Part shown: in pieces, positions 14,490 through 23,843 of the stretch
Layout: every line of letters starts with the position of its first letter
Position numbering within the stretch: the first letter of the stretch is position 1
DNA from: Azotobacter chroococcum
GTDB lineage: Bacteria; Pseudomonadota; Gammaproteobacteria; Pseudomonadales; Pseudomonadaceae
Assembly: GCF_004339665.1 (NCBI RefSeq)
Contig: NZ_SMMU01000005.1
Span: 1 to 64,000 of the forward strand
Direction of reading: 5' to 3'
Length of the DNA stretch: 64,000 nt
Made by a program: the position numbers and the translations under genes
Notes under the pieces: model-generated
What the model saw: only the letters and a program-made list of their open reading frames with translations
What the model was told of the DNA's origin: nothing
Databases searched by the model: none

Positions 14490-14882
14490 TCAGCCGAGCG
14501 ATTCCACGCCCAGCTCGTCCCAGACCTCCTCGGCCAGGTGGAAGGTGGCGTTGGCCGCCGGAATGCCGCAGTAGATGGCGCTCTGCATCAGCACTTCCTT
14601 GATCTCGTCGCGGGTCACGCCGTTGTTCTTCGCCGCGCGCAGGTGCAGCTTCAGCTCGCCCTCGCGGTTCATGCCGATCAGCATGGCGATGGTGATCAGG
14701 CTGCGGGTGTGGCGCGGCAGGCCCGGACGGGTCCAGATGTCGCCCCAGGCATGCCGGGTGATCATCTCCTGGAACTCCTCGTTGAACGGCGTCAGGTTCT
14801 TCAGGCTGCGGTCGACGTGGGCGTCGCCGAGCACCGCGCGGCGCACCTGCATGCCGGCGTCGTAGCGTTCTTTTTCATCCAT
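14490..14882 (-). CDS. pcaC: 4-carboxymuconolactone decarboxylase
   Basis: The enzyme decarboxylates gamma-carboxymuconolactone to 3-oxoadipate enol-lactone in the protocatechuate branch of the beta-ketoadipate pathway. At 130 aa it has exactly the family length, with the CMD-fold signatures WGDIWTRPGLPRHTRSLIT, HLRAAKNNGVTRDEI and the helix ending CGIPAAN. The start at 14882 (MDEKERYDAG) has GGGAG upstream; the frame extends further but without a site. It is the last gene of the pcaB-pcaD-pcaC cluster on the minus strand, about 100 bp after pcaD. Confidence 0.96.
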   Translation of the reverse strand: MDEKERYDAGMQVRRAVLGDAHVDRSLKNLTPFNEEFQEMITRHAWGDIWTRPGLPRHTRSLITIAMLIGMNREGELKLHLRAAKNNGVTRDEIKEVLMQSAIYCGIPAANATFHLAEEVWDELGVESLG

Positions 14883-14984
14883 TGCGGTACTCCCGCTCGG
14901 CGCGCCGGAAACGAGCCGAGCATTGATGGGGGGCAGAGCAGAGGGTGGAAAACCGCTGCGCGCGTTGTCCACCCAGCGCGTGCC

Positions 14985-15773
14985 TTACTTGCGGAGGAAA
15001 TCCAGCACCGCCAGGGTGAAGGCTTCGCCGGCCTCGACGTTGGACAGGTGCGCGGCGTGGAACTCGACCCGCTCGGCGCCCTGGATGCACTCCTGCATGA
15101 AGCGGCCGTGCTCCGGGGTGGTCACCGCGTCCTGGGTGCCGCAGACGATCAGGGTCGGCACGGCGACGGCGCCGAGCTGCTCGCGGAAGTTGGCATCGCG
15201 CACCGCCGCGCAGTTGGCGGCATAGCCCTCGGGCGCCGTCTGCGCCAGCATGCCGACGATCGGCTCGACCTTGCCTGGCTGGGCGGCGGCGAATTCCGAG
15301 GTGAACCAGCGCGCGATCGAGGCGTCGCGCAGGTCGCGCATGGCCTGCTGGCCACCCTTCTGCACGGTGTCGATGCGAGTGTTCCAGACCTCGTCGTTGC
15401 CGATCTTCGCCGCGGTGTTGCACACCACCAGCTTGTGCAGGCGCTCGCCGGCGTTGACGCCCAGCCACTGGCCGATCAGCCCGCCCATGGACAGGCCGCA
15501 GAAGGAAAACTTCTGGATGTCGAGGGCATCGGCCAGCGCCAGCACGTCGCGGCCGAGCTGCTCGACGTTGTACGGCCCCGGGCTGACCAGCGAATGGCCG
15601 TGGCCGCGGGTGTCGTAGCGCAGCACGCGGAAGTGCCCGGCGAAGGCCGGGATCTGGGTATCCCACATGCGCAGGTCGGTGCCCAGCGAGTTGGACAGCA
15701 CCAGCACCGGCGCGCCCGCGGGGCCGTCGATCTGGTAGTTCAGTGCGCCATCGGCGAGTTGCACGGTCGGCAT
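14985..15773 (-). CDS. pcaD: 3-oxoadipate enol-lactonase
   Basis: This alpha/beta hydrolase opens 3-oxoadipate enol-lactone to 3-oxoadipate. The 262-aa protein has the nucleophile elbow GLSMGG (Ser95), Asp215 in CGTQDAVT and His242 in HAAHLSN as the catalytic triad, and the usual NSLGTD oxyanion region near residue 30. AGGAG precedes the ATG at 15773. It lies 10 bp downstream of pcaB and upstream of pcaC on the minus strand, matching the pcaBDC order of pseudomonads. Confidence 0.96.
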   Translation of the reverse strand: MPTVQLADGALNYQIDGPAGAPVLVLSNSLGTDLRMWDTQIPAFAGHFRVLRYDTRGHGHSLVSPGPYNVEQLGRDVLALADALDIQKFSFCGLSMGGLIGQWLGVNAGERLHKLVVCNTAAKIGNDEVWNTRIDTVQKGGQQAMRDLRDASIARWFTSEFAAAQPGKVEPIVGMLAQTAPEGYAANCAAVRDANFREQLGAVAVPTLIVCGTQDAVTTPEHGRFMQECIQGAERVEFHAAHLSNVEAGEAFTLAVLDFLRK

Positions 15774-15783
15774 CTATGACTCC

Positions 15784-17145
15784 TTAGCAGTGGGTGGCGC
15801 GGTGTTCGGCCACGGCACGGACGACCCAGCGCTGCGCCAGGCCAAGGTAATGGGACGGATCGAGCAGGCGATCCAGTTCGGCGATGGACAGCTCGGCGCT
15901 CACTTCGGCGTTGGCACCGAGCACGGCGCGCAGGTGACGCCCCTCGGCGACGGCCTGGCGGCAGCACTGCTCGACCAGATGATGGGCACGCTCGCGGCCC
16001 ATCCTCTGGGCCAAGGCGATGCTCACCGCCTCGGCGAGCACCAGGCCGCGGGTCAGGTCGAGGTTGGCGCGCATGCGCGCGGCATCCACCTCCAGCCCCG
16101 GCAGCAGCAGGCGCGCCTGTTGCAATGCGCCGGAAACCAGACAGCACAGCTCGGGCAGGGTTTCCCACTCGGCATGCCAGAGACCGAGGCTGCGCTCGTG
16201 CTCCTGGGGCATCGCCGACAGCATGGTGGCGACCAGCCCCGGCGCACGGGTGGCGGCGCCGATCAGCACGGCGGCGCCGACCGGGTTGCGCTTGTGCGGC
16301 ATGGTCGAGGAACCGCCCTTGCCCGGCGCGGAGGGCTCGAACGCTTCGCCGACGTCGGTCTGCATCAGCAGGGACAGGTCGCGGCCGAGCTTGCCGAGGG
16401 TACCGGCGAGCAGGCCGAGCCAGCCGGCGAACTCGACCAGACGGTCGCGCTGGGTGTGCCAGGGCTGCTCGGGCAGGCTCAGGTCCAGTTCGCGGGCCAG
16501 CGCCTCGGACACCGGCAGGGCGTGCTCGCCCAGCGCCGCCAGGGTGCCGGCGGCGCCGCCGAACTGCAGGACCAAGAGGCGCGGCTTCAATTCGGCCAGC
16601 CGCTGACGCTGGCGGGTGACGGCGCCGAGCAGCCCGGCGAGCTTCATGCCGAGGGTCACCGGGATGGCGTGCTGCAGCCAGGTGCGGCCGGCCAGCGGGG
16701 TGGCGGCGTGGCGCTCGGCCTGCACGGCGAGATCCTCGGCCAGTTGCGCCAGCTCGGTTTCGAACAGCTCGACGGCGGCGCGCAACTGCAGCACCAGGCC
16801 GCTGTCCATGGCGTCCTGGCTGGTCGTACCGAGGTGCACGTAGCGCTCGGCCTCGGCATCCACGGCGGCGATCTGCCGGCCGAGGGCCTTGACCAGCGGG
16901 ATCGCCGAGTTGCCGGCGGTGGCGATGGCCGTGGCCAGCGCGGCGACGTCATAGGCCTCGGCGCGGCAGGCACCGGCAATCGGCGCCACGGCGGCCGCGG
17001 GAATCAGTCCGACCTGCGCTTCGGCGCGCGCCAGCGCGGCCTCGAAGTCGAGCATGCCCTGCAGCCGCCCGCGGTCGGAAAACACCGCGCGCATCGGCGC
17101 GCTGGTGAAGTAGGCATCGAACAGTTGGTTGCTCAAGACGATCAT
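15784..17145 (-). CDS. pcaB: 3-carboxy-cis,cis-muconate cycloisomerase
   Basis: This fumarase/aspartase-superfamily enzyme cyclises 3-carboxy-cis,cis-muconate to 4-carboxymuconolactone. The 453-aa protein carries the superfamily signature GGSSTMPHKRNPVG, GTTSQDAMDSG and HLGTT substrate loops, and RTWLQHAIPVT. The start at 17145 lacks a well spaced Shine-Dalgarno (AGG touches the ATG), so the exact start is less sure; the N-terminal NQLFDAYFT is typical of PcaB. It is the first gene of pcaBDC. The repeat-rich spacer 17146-17347 separates it from pcaF, so it may rely on its own promoter or on read-through. Confidence 0.94.
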   Translation of the reverse strand: MIVLSNQLFDAYFTSAPMRAVFSDRGRLQGMLDFEAALARAEAQVGLIPAAAVAPIAGACRAEAYDVAALATAIATAGNSAIPLVKALGRQIAAVDAEAERYVHLGTTSQDAMDSGLVLQLRAAVELFETELAQLAEDLAVQAERHAATPLAGRTWLQHAIPVTLGMKLAGLLGAVTRQRQRLAELKPRLLVLQFGGAAGTLAALGEHALPVSEALARELDLSLPEQPWHTQRDRLVEFAGWLGLLAGTLGKLGRDLSLLMQTDVGEAFEPSAPGKGGSSTMPHKRNPVGAAVLIGAATRAPGLVATMLSAMPQEHERSLGLWHAEWETLPELCCLVSGALQQARLLLPGLEVDAARMRANLDLTRGLVLAEAVSIALAQRMGRERAHHLVEQCCRQAVAEGRHLRAVLGANAEVSAELSIAELDRLLDPSHYLGLAQRWVVRAVAEHRATHC

Positions 17146-17187
17146 CCTGAAAGCGATGGCAGTACAGCCTAGGTTGGCAGCGCGTAC

Positions 17188-17331
17188 CTGTAGGAGCGAA
17201 TTGATCCGCGACTGGCGTTCACCCTATCGCGAATGCATTCGCTCCTACAGTTTCGTAGGGTGGAAAACCGCGCCAGCGTTTTCCACCACCCGCTTCCTGG
17301 TGGGTAACGCTACGCGGTTACCCACCCTACG
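17188..17331. repeat. cluster of REP-like palindromes between pcaF and pcaB
   Basis: Two adjoining elements fill the spacer. 17188-17250 has 14-bp arms CTGTAGGAGCGAAT/ATTCGCTCCTACAG. 17254-17331 has outer arms CGTAGGGTGG/CCACCCTACG enclosing two hairpins: GGTGGAAAAC/GTTTTCCACC (17259-17287) and GGTGGGTAAC/GTTACCCACC (17299-17326). This is the style of REP/RAYT-type extragenic palindromes common in pseudomonads. A related GGTGGGTTA hairpin occurs at 63592-63621. Confidence 0.8.
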
Positions 17332-17347
17332 ATGGCCCCGAGCAGGG

Positions 17348-18549
<1,202 letters not shown>

Positions 18550-18553
<4 letters not shown>

Positions 18554-19329
18554 TCTTCACCGCCCAGCTGCCCGTGGGCAGCGGCCGTGCGGGCTTCCAG
18601 ATCGCGCAGGGCGACCAGTTCGGTCTCGGTCGGCGCCTCGGTCACCGCCAGCTGATCGGCGAAGCGGATCTGCCAACCGGTGTTCTCGATCACCTGCTCG
18701 CGGGTCACGCCCGGATGCAGGGCGGTGACGATGAACTCGTGGGTGCCGGCTTCCGGCTCCATGATGCACAGGTCGGTGATGATCGCCACCGGACCGGCAC
18801 CGGGCAGGCCGAGGCGCTTGCGGTGGTCGCCGCCCTCGCCGTGGCCAACCGAGGTGATGAAGGCCAGCTTGTCGACGAAGGTGCGGTGCGACTGCTTGAG
18901 GATGATCAGCACCTTCTTCGCGCTGCCGGCGATCTCCGGCGCGCCGCCGGCGCCGGGCAGGCGCACCTTGGGCTTGTGGTAGTCGCCGATCACCGTGGTG
19001 TTGATGTTGCCGTACTTGTCGACCTGGGCGGCGCCGAGGAAGCCCACGTCGATACGCCCGCCCTGCAGCCAGTAGCGGAAGATCTCGCCGGTCGGCACCA
19101 CGGTGTCGGCGGTCTCGGCCAGCTCGCCGTCGCCAATCGACAGCGGCAGCACGGAAGGCTTGGCGCCGATCGGGCCGGATTCGTAGATCAGCACCACGTC
19201 CGGGGCGTGGGTCAGGCGCGCCAGGTTGGCGGCCTTGGACGGCAGGCCGATGCCGACGAAGCAGACGCTGCCGTTGCCCAGGCGGCGGGCGGCGGCGACG
19301 GTCATCATTTCATTGGTGGAGTAAGTCAT
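18550..19329 (-). CDS. pcaJ: 3-oxoadipate CoA-transferase, beta subunit
   Basis: With PcaI it transfers CoA from succinyl-CoA to 3-oxoadipate. The 259-aa protein has the family-B CoA-transferase features: YESGPIGA with the catalytic Glu near residue 50, [23 protein letters not shown], and the C-terminal TGWQIRFA. It overlaps pcaI by one base (TAATG) and pcaF by four, so the three genes are one translationally coupled unit. Confidence 0.95.
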
Positions 19330-20183
19330 TATTTGGCCTCTTGGGCGGCCAGCTTGGCCTTGTACTCGGAAAAGTCGGCGGTGCCGCGGATGAACGCGTC
19401 GATCCAGGCGGTGAAGCTCTCGCGGCTGCGGGCGATCGGGTCCCAGTCCTGGTAGAAACGGTTGTCGCGCTCGGAGTAGCCGTGAGCGTAGGACGGATGG
19501 GCACCGCCGGGCACCAGGCAGACCGCGGCCAGCGCCCAGGTCGGCAGGACGCAGGCGTTCATCGGCGCCTTGAGGTCGTCGACGATCTCCTCGACGGTGA
19601 CGATGGCGCGCTTGGCGGCCAGTGCGGCTTCCTTCTGCACGCCGAGGATGCCCTGGATCAGCACGTTGCCCTTGCGGTCGGCCTTCTGCGCGTGGATCAC
19701 GGTGACGTCCGGGCGCACCGAGGGCACTGCGGCCAGCACCTCGCCGGTGAACGGGCAGGTGACGCTCTTGATCAGCGGGTTGACCTTCGGCAGGTCGGAG
19801 CCGGCGTAGGCGCGCAGCACCGCGAAAGGCAGGCCGGAGGCGCCGGCCACGTAGGCGTTGGCCAGGTCGGCGTGGCTGTGCTCCTCGATCTCCAGCGGCT
19901 GCGGCCAGCCCTTTTCCACCGCGTCGCGCAGGCGATGCAGGGAACCCACGCCGGGGTTGCCGCCCCAGGAGAAGATCAGCTTCTTCGCGCAGCCGGCGCC
20001 GATCAGCAGGTCGTAGACCAGGTCGGGAGTCATGCGCACCAGGGTCAGGTCTTTCTTGCCCTGGCGGATCAGCTCGTGGGAGGCGGCGGTGGGAATCAGG
20101 TGGGTGAAGCCTTCGAGGGCGACGGTGTCGCCGTCGTTGACGAAGCGCTGCACCGCTTCACGCAGGGTGAGGATTTCGGCCAT
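19329..20183 (-). CDS. pcaI: 3-oxoadipate CoA-transferase, alpha subunit
   Basis: The 284-aa alpha subunit shows DGDTVALEGFTHLIP near the N-terminus, IFSWGGNPGVGSLHR, and HAQKADRKGNVLIQG. The start at 20183 (MAEILTLREAV) fits family alignments; the ribosome binding site AAGAG is weak, and a longer frame to 20252 is open but has a poor start. It is the first gene of pcaIJF. PcaR-type boxes lie 86-118 bp upstream, so induction by beta-ketoadipate through PcaR is expected. Confidence 0.94.
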   Translation of the reverse strand: MAEILTLREAVQRFVNDGDTVALEGFTHLIPTAASHELIRQGKKDLTLVRMTPDLVYDLLIGAGCAKKLIFSWGGNPGVGSLHRLRDAVEKGWPQPLEIEEHSHADLANAYVAGASGLPFAVLRAYAGSDLPKVNPLIKSVTCPFTGEVLAAVPSVRPDVTVIHAQKADRKGNVLIQGILGVQKEAALAAKRAIVTVEEIVDDLKAPMNACVLPTWALAAVCLVPGGAHPSYAHGYSERDNRFYQDWDPIARSRESFTAWIDAFIRGTADFSEYKAKLAAQEAK

Positions 20184-20268
20184 TTCGTACGTGCTCTTGT
20201 CGGGGATCGGCTGCGCCGGAGGCGGCGCGGTTTGCAGCCAAAGTACGGGCAAGAGCGGGGCGGAACAA

Positions 20269-20301
20269 TCCGATAATCGCCAATTCGTTCGTTTATCGAA
20301 C
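20269..20301 (-). promoter_or_regulatory. PcaR-type boxes upstream of pcaI
   Basis: On the minus strand 20287-20301 reads GTTCGATAAACGAAC, a perfect GTTCG-N5-CGAAC palindrome close to the reported PcaR sequence GTTCGATAATCGCAC. On the plus strand 20269-20282 reads TCCGATAATCGCCA, a second partial match. They lie between pcaI and pcaR on the pcaI promoter side. Confidence 0.65.
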
Positions 20302-20366
20302 GGCTTGTGAGGAGGCTATCGAGCGATCGGGGGCGCGGGACGGCACACCCCGTGGCCGGGCGCTCG

Positions 20367-21206
20367 TCAGGCGAACAACTGGGCGCTCAGGTCGCGACTG
20401 GCGCTCAGCATGATCGGCAGGTAGCGCTTTTCCAGCTCGGCGATGGATACCCGCCCGGCATGGGTGCTGACGTTCATCGCCGCCAGCACCCGCCCCGAAG
20501 AATCCTGGACCGGCACCGCCAGCGAGCGCAGGCCCTGTTCCAGCTCCTGGTCGACGATGCACCAGCCCTGCCGGCGGACCTGCTGCAGACACTCCCAGAG
20601 CGCCTCGCGGGTATGCAGGGTGCGACTGGTCTTGGGCAGCAGGTCGGCGTGCTCGAGGTATTCCTGCAGGCTGACGTCGTCCAGCGCGGCGAGCAGCACG
20701 CGTCCCATCGAGGTGCAGTAGGCCGGCAACCGGCAGCCGACGCTGAGATCGACCGAGATCAGCCGCTGGGGAATCGCCGAACGGGCGATGTAGAGCACTT
20801 CCTCGCCCTCCAGGGTGGCCAGGTTGCAGGCCTCGTGCAGCTGTTCGCTGATCCGGTCGAGGTAGGTCTGCGCGGACACTGCCAACGGCGTGGAGGACAG
20901 GTAGGCATGACCGAGGGTCAGCACCTTGGGCGTCAGCGAATAGGTGCGCCCGTCGGTGGTGGCGAAACCGAGCTTCATCAGGGTGTGCAGGCAACGGCGC
21001 ACGGCGGCCCGGGGGATCTCGGTACGGTGGCTGATCTGGGCGATGGTCAGGTGGCGCTTGCGCTCCTGGAAGGCACCGATCACCGCCAGGCCACGTGCCA
21101 GGGAGGTCATGAAGTTCGGATCGCCGCTCAGCGCCTCGATGCGCTTGGCGGGGGAAATGTAGGGCGGCGGCGCGAGGGTGGGCACGGCCTGACGCAACTC
21201 ACTCAT
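20367..21206 (-). CDS. pcaR: IclR family regulator of the pca genes
   Basis: The 279-aa protein has the IclR-type winged helix (MTSLARGLAVIGAF, TIAQISHRTEIPRAAVRRCL) and the effector domain with GRVLLAAL, ACNLATLEGEEVLYIARS and GLRSLAVPVQD. The opening SPAKRIEALSGDPNFM is typical of PcaR/PobR-group regulators. The start at 21206 (MSELRQAVP) has GGAG upstream. In pseudomonads PcaR activates pca genes with beta-ketoadipate as effector. It is transcribed in the same direction as pcaIJF, 183 bp upstream, and the spacer carries matching binding sites. Confidence 0.93.
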   Translation of the reverse strand: MSELRQAVPTLAPPPYISPAKRIEALSGDPNFMTSLARGLAVIGAFQERKRHLTIAQISHRTEIPRAAVRRCLHTLMKLGFATTDGRTYSLTPKVLTLGHAYLSSTPLAVSAQTYLDRISEQLHEACNLATLEGEEVLYIARSAIPQRLISVDLSVGCRLPAYCTSMGRVLLAALDDVSLQEYLEHADLLPKTSRTLHTREALWECLQQVRRQGWCIVDQELEQGLRSLAVPVQDSSGRVLAAMNVSTHAGRVSIAELEKRYLPIMLSASRDLSAQLFA

Positions 21207-21320
21207 GAAGTCTCCTTGGCTGGCTCGCCCCCGAAAAGGGAATGGCGGAAAGAGGCGAACGCGGCATGCTCGATTATCGGCCAGCCGCCGAGCGATCACA
21301 ATCGAGCGTCCGGCGTCGCG

Positions 21321-22367
21321 CTAGAAGTCCGCCAGCACCCGCGGCCGGAGCTGGGCCAGGCGGCTACGGGTGCGCGCGAAGTCCTCGTGGACCCGTTCGC
21401 GGCAGAGGTTCTCCAGGCTCGTCTCGCTGCTCAGCAGCAGCTCGATGCCGGCGTCGTAGGCGATGTCGACGAAATTCAAAAAGCGTTGCTGGACGTCCAG
21501 CGAATGCCGGTCCAGACAGGGCAACCCGCTGATCGCGATGCGCTCGAAACGCGCGCAGAGCCACAGGTAGTCGCGGGTCGAGGACGGCACCGGGAACAGC
21601 GCGGCGAAGTCCAGCCAGAGGCTGCGCGCGTCCTGGCCGAGCGGCGCCAGGCTCAGCCGGTTGACCGCCAGCGGCTCCGCCGGCACGGCCAGGCCCAGCT
21701 CGCGGCGCCAGTCCTGCAGGCTGTGCGGCGACTCCGGCCAGTGGTACTGGCCCCAGTCACGGCCGCCGCAGGAGCGGTAGTCGACGCCACCGTCCAGCTC
21801 GACGACGCGCAGGTGCCGCTCGAGCACGCGGATGAACGGCTTGAAGCACTCGTGATGCAGGGGGTTCGGGCAGAGCGCCGCCGGCGCATAGTTGGAGGTG
21901 ATCACCACCCCCACCTGAGCCTTCAGCAGCACCTCGAGCAGGCGCCCGAGGAGGATGGCGTCGCCGATGTCGTGCACGTGGAATTCGTCGAAGCAGAGCA
22001 GGCGCACCTCGCCGGCCAGCTCTCCGGCGACCCTCGCCAGGGGATCGGGTTGTCCGGTGTGGGCCAGCAGACGCACCTGCAGCTCCTGCAAAAAGGCGTG
22101 GAAGTGCACGCGGCGCTTGGCCGCCAGCGGCGCGGCCTGGAAGAAGCAGTCCATGACGAAGCTCTTGCCACGCCCCACCCCACCCCACAGGTAGAGGCCG
22201 GTGACGGGCCGGCGCAGCCAGTTGCGCCGGCCGCCCAGCAGCTCTTCCAGCCACTCGGCCAACTGGCCGAGCGCAAACGACTGCGCGGCGTCGGCTTGAA
22301 AGCCCGACGCCGCCAGTCGCTCTGCGAAGTGCCGACGCACCGCTTGCGCGGGCGCCGGCCGGTGCAT
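21321..22367 (-). CDS. zapE: ZapE/AFG1-like ATPase
   Basis: The 348-aa AFG1-like P-loop ATPase has Walker A in WGGVGRGKSFVMD, Walker B LLCFDEFHVHDIGDA, the sensor region VGVVITSNYAP, and the C-terminal ERIAISGLPC. ZapE binds FtsZ and acts at the constricted division ring in E. coli. Here the ATG at 22367 lies 4 bp after the pcaG stop, so it may be co-transcribed with pcaHG, an unusual partner. A TTG at 22382 would overlap pcaG. It may be a paralogue of the housekeeping zapE, which in Pseudomonas lies elsewhere. The gene name is by family, not proven function. Confidence 0.85.
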   Translation of the reverse strand: MHRPAPAQAVRRHFAERLAASGFQADAAQSFALGQLAEWLEELLGGRRNWLRRPVTGLYLWGGVGRGKSFVMDCFFQAAPLAAKRRVHFHAFLQELQVRLLAHTGQPDPLARVAGELAGEVRLLCFDEFHVHDIGDAILLGRLLEVLLKAQVGVVITSNYAPAALCPNPLHHECFKPFIRVLERHLRVVELDGGVDYRSCGGRDWGQYHWPESPHSLQDWRRELGLAVPAEPLAVNRLSLAPLGQDARSLWLDFAALFPVPSSTRDYLWLCARFERIAISGLPCLDRHSLDVQQRFLNFVDIAYDAGIELLLSSETSLENLCRERVHEDFARTRSRLAQLRPRVLADF

Positions 22368-22371
22368 GACC

Positions 22372-22977
22372 TCAGAAGTCAAAGAACACCGTTTCCCCTT
22401 CGCCCTGGATGCGGATGTCGAAGCGGTAGGCGGTCTTGTTGTCCACCTCGCAACGCTTGGCGATCAGGGTCTTGCGACGCTCCGGCTGCTCGATCAGGTT
22501 CAGCACCGGATCGGCGGCGTTGGCCTCGACTTCGTCCTCGAAGTAGATGCGGGTCTGCAGCTGGATGTTGATGCCGCGGGCGAACAGCGACACGTTGATG
22601 TGCGGTGCCATCGGCTTGCCGGCGGCGTTCTTCACCACGCCCGGCTTGACGGTCTTCGCCGTCCACTCGCCGGCGTCGAAGGTAGTCGCCGTGCGGGCGA
22701 AGCCGTTGAACGACTTCTCCAGGTCGTAGACGGTGTCGTAGACGCCTTCGTGGTTGGCCTGCCAGAGCTCCAGGTAGGAGTCGCGGACCAAGTGGCCGTT
22801 GCCGTCGATGACCTTGCCGATCAGGATGATGTGCTCGCCCGGGGCGTCATCCCTGGCCATCTCGTTCCAGATTTCCTGTTCGCGGGTCGGATTGCCGGCG
22901 GCAGCGCCAGCCAGGCCGATGTGCACGTAGGGACCGGCGGTCTGCGAGGGGGTTTCCGGCAGCAGTTCGTAGTTCAT
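22372..22977 (-). CDS. pcaG: protocatechuate 3,4-dioxygenase, alpha subunit
   Basis: With PcaH it forms the Fe(III) intradiol dioxygenase that opens protocatechuate to 3-carboxy-cis,cis-muconate. The 201-aa alpha subunit begins MNYELLPETPSQTAGPYVHI, has LIGKVIDGNGHLVRDSYLEL and the FARGINIQLQTRIYFEDE block, and ends VFFDF. It lacks the four-ligand iron site of the beta subunit, as expected. The ATG at 22977 has GGAG upstream and lies 13 bp after pcaH. Confidence 0.96.
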   Translation of the reverse strand: MNYELLPETPSQTAGPYVHIGLAGAAAGNPTREQEIWNEMARDDAPGEHIILIGKVIDGNGHLVRDSYLELWQANHEGVYDTVYDLEKSFNGFARTATTFDAGEWTAKTVKPGVVKNAAGKPMAPHINVSLFARGINIQLQTRIYFEDEVEANAADPVLNLIEQPERRKTLIAKRCEVDNKTAYRFDIRIQGEGETVFFDF

Positions 22978-22990
22978 GGTCGGCTCCTTC

Positions 22991-23710
22991 TCACTGGTTC
23001 TCGAAACGGGTCTGGCGCTGGCCACGCAGCACGATGTTGAAGCGGTACGCCAGGCAGTCCATGGGCACGTTGCTGCTCAGGTCCAGGCGGCCGATCAGGG
23101 TCTCGACGGCGTCCGGGTTGGCGATGGTGCGGACGATCGGGCATTTCGGAATCAGCGGGTCGCCCTCGAAGTACATCTGGGTGATCAGCTTGGTGGAGAT
23201 CGACGGGCCGCTGATCGACACGTGGATGTGCGACGGGCGCCACTCGTTCGGGCCGTTGCGCCACGGGTAGGGACCCGGCTTGATGGTACGGAAGTAGTAG
23301 TAGCCGTTCGCGTCGGTCAGGGTGCGGCCGACCCCGCCGAAGTTGGGGTCCAGCGGCGCCAGGTAGCTGTCGTTCTTGTGACGGTAGCGGCCGCCGGCGT
23401 TGGCCTGCCACATTTCCACCAGGGTATGCGGAACCGGATTGCCGTACTGGTCGATCACCCGACCGCACATGATGACGCGCTCGCCGACCGGTAGACCGCC
23501 GTGGTTGAAGTTGAGCAGCAGGTCGTTGTCGTACTTGCCCATCTTCAGATGGGTAAAGTCCGGGCCGGTGGTTTCCGACAGGGATTGCGGGATACTGACC
23601 AAGGCCTGGCTCGGCGAGCGGGCGATGGTGGTCTTGTAATCTGGGGTATAGCCTTTCGGCTGCCAATTCCGGTCACGGGCGACGAAACGGCGGGTATCGA
23701 GCTCGGACAT
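22991..23710 (-). CDS. pcaH: protocatechuate 3,4-dioxygenase, beta subunit
   Basis: This is the catalytic, iron-binding subunit. The 239-aa sequence keeps the non-heme Fe(III) ligands Tyr109 (GGRYRH), Tyr148 (GPYPWRNG), His161 and His163 (RPSHIHVS). The ATG at 23710 follows AAGGAG. The Crc/Hfq-type motif AAGAACAA overlaps that ribosome binding site, and the PcaQ palindrome lies 110-133 bp upstream. It is the first gene of pcaHG, downstream of and co-oriented with pcaQ. Confidence 0.97.
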   Translation of the reverse strand: MSELDTRRFVARDRNWQPKGYTPDYKTTIARSPSQALVSIPQSLSETTGPDFTHLKMGKYDNDLLLNFNHGGLPVGERVIMCGRVIDQYGNPVPHTLVEMWQANAGGRYRHKNDSYLAPLDPNFGGVGRTLTDANGYYYFRTIKPGPYPWRNGPNEWRPSHIHVSISGPSISTKLITQMYFEGDPLIPKCPIVRTIANPDAVETLIGRLDLSSNVPMDCLAYRFNIVLRGQRQTRFENQ

Positions 23711-23720
23711 CTCAGGCTCC

Positions 23721-23728
23721 TTGTTCTT
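23721..23728 (-). promoter_or_regulatory. A-rich Crc/Hfq-type motif at the pcaH ribosome binding site
   Basis: The minus strand reads AAGAACAA directly joined to GGAG before the pcaH ATG. It fits AANAANAA and would let Hfq/Crc block translation of the ring-cleaving dioxygenase. Confidence 0.45.
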
Positions 23729-23819
23729 GGGATTGTGGAGTCGCTAGAACCGCAAGGCGGCTACGCGAGACGAAGTGTCACACCCGAGAGCCTGGATGGA
23801 AATTGAAAAGAACGCCCTC

Positions 23820-23843
23820 ATACATAACCTATCGGTTATGTAT
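23820..23843 (-). promoter_or_regulatory. PcaQ-type operator upstream of pcaHG
   Basis: A perfect inverted repeat with 10-bp arms ATACATAACC/GGTTATGTAT and spacer TATC (GATA on the minus strand) contains ATAACC-N4-GGTTAT, which matches the PcaQ consensus ATAACC-N4-GGTTAA known from rhizobia. It overlaps the stop codon of pcaQ (23836-23838) and sits about 110-133 bp before pcaH. No T tract follows, so it is not a terminator. Confidence 0.75.

Noticed and set aside
20307..22571. Open frame of 754 codons on the plus strand opposite pcaR and zapE
   Set aside because: It is a long shadow frame caused by GC-rich third codon positions; both genes on the minus strand have clear family motifs.
23820..23843. 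Palindrome as a terminator of pcaQ
   Set aside because: It overlaps the stop codon, has no T tract and matches the PcaQ consensus exactly in its core, so an operator is the better reading.
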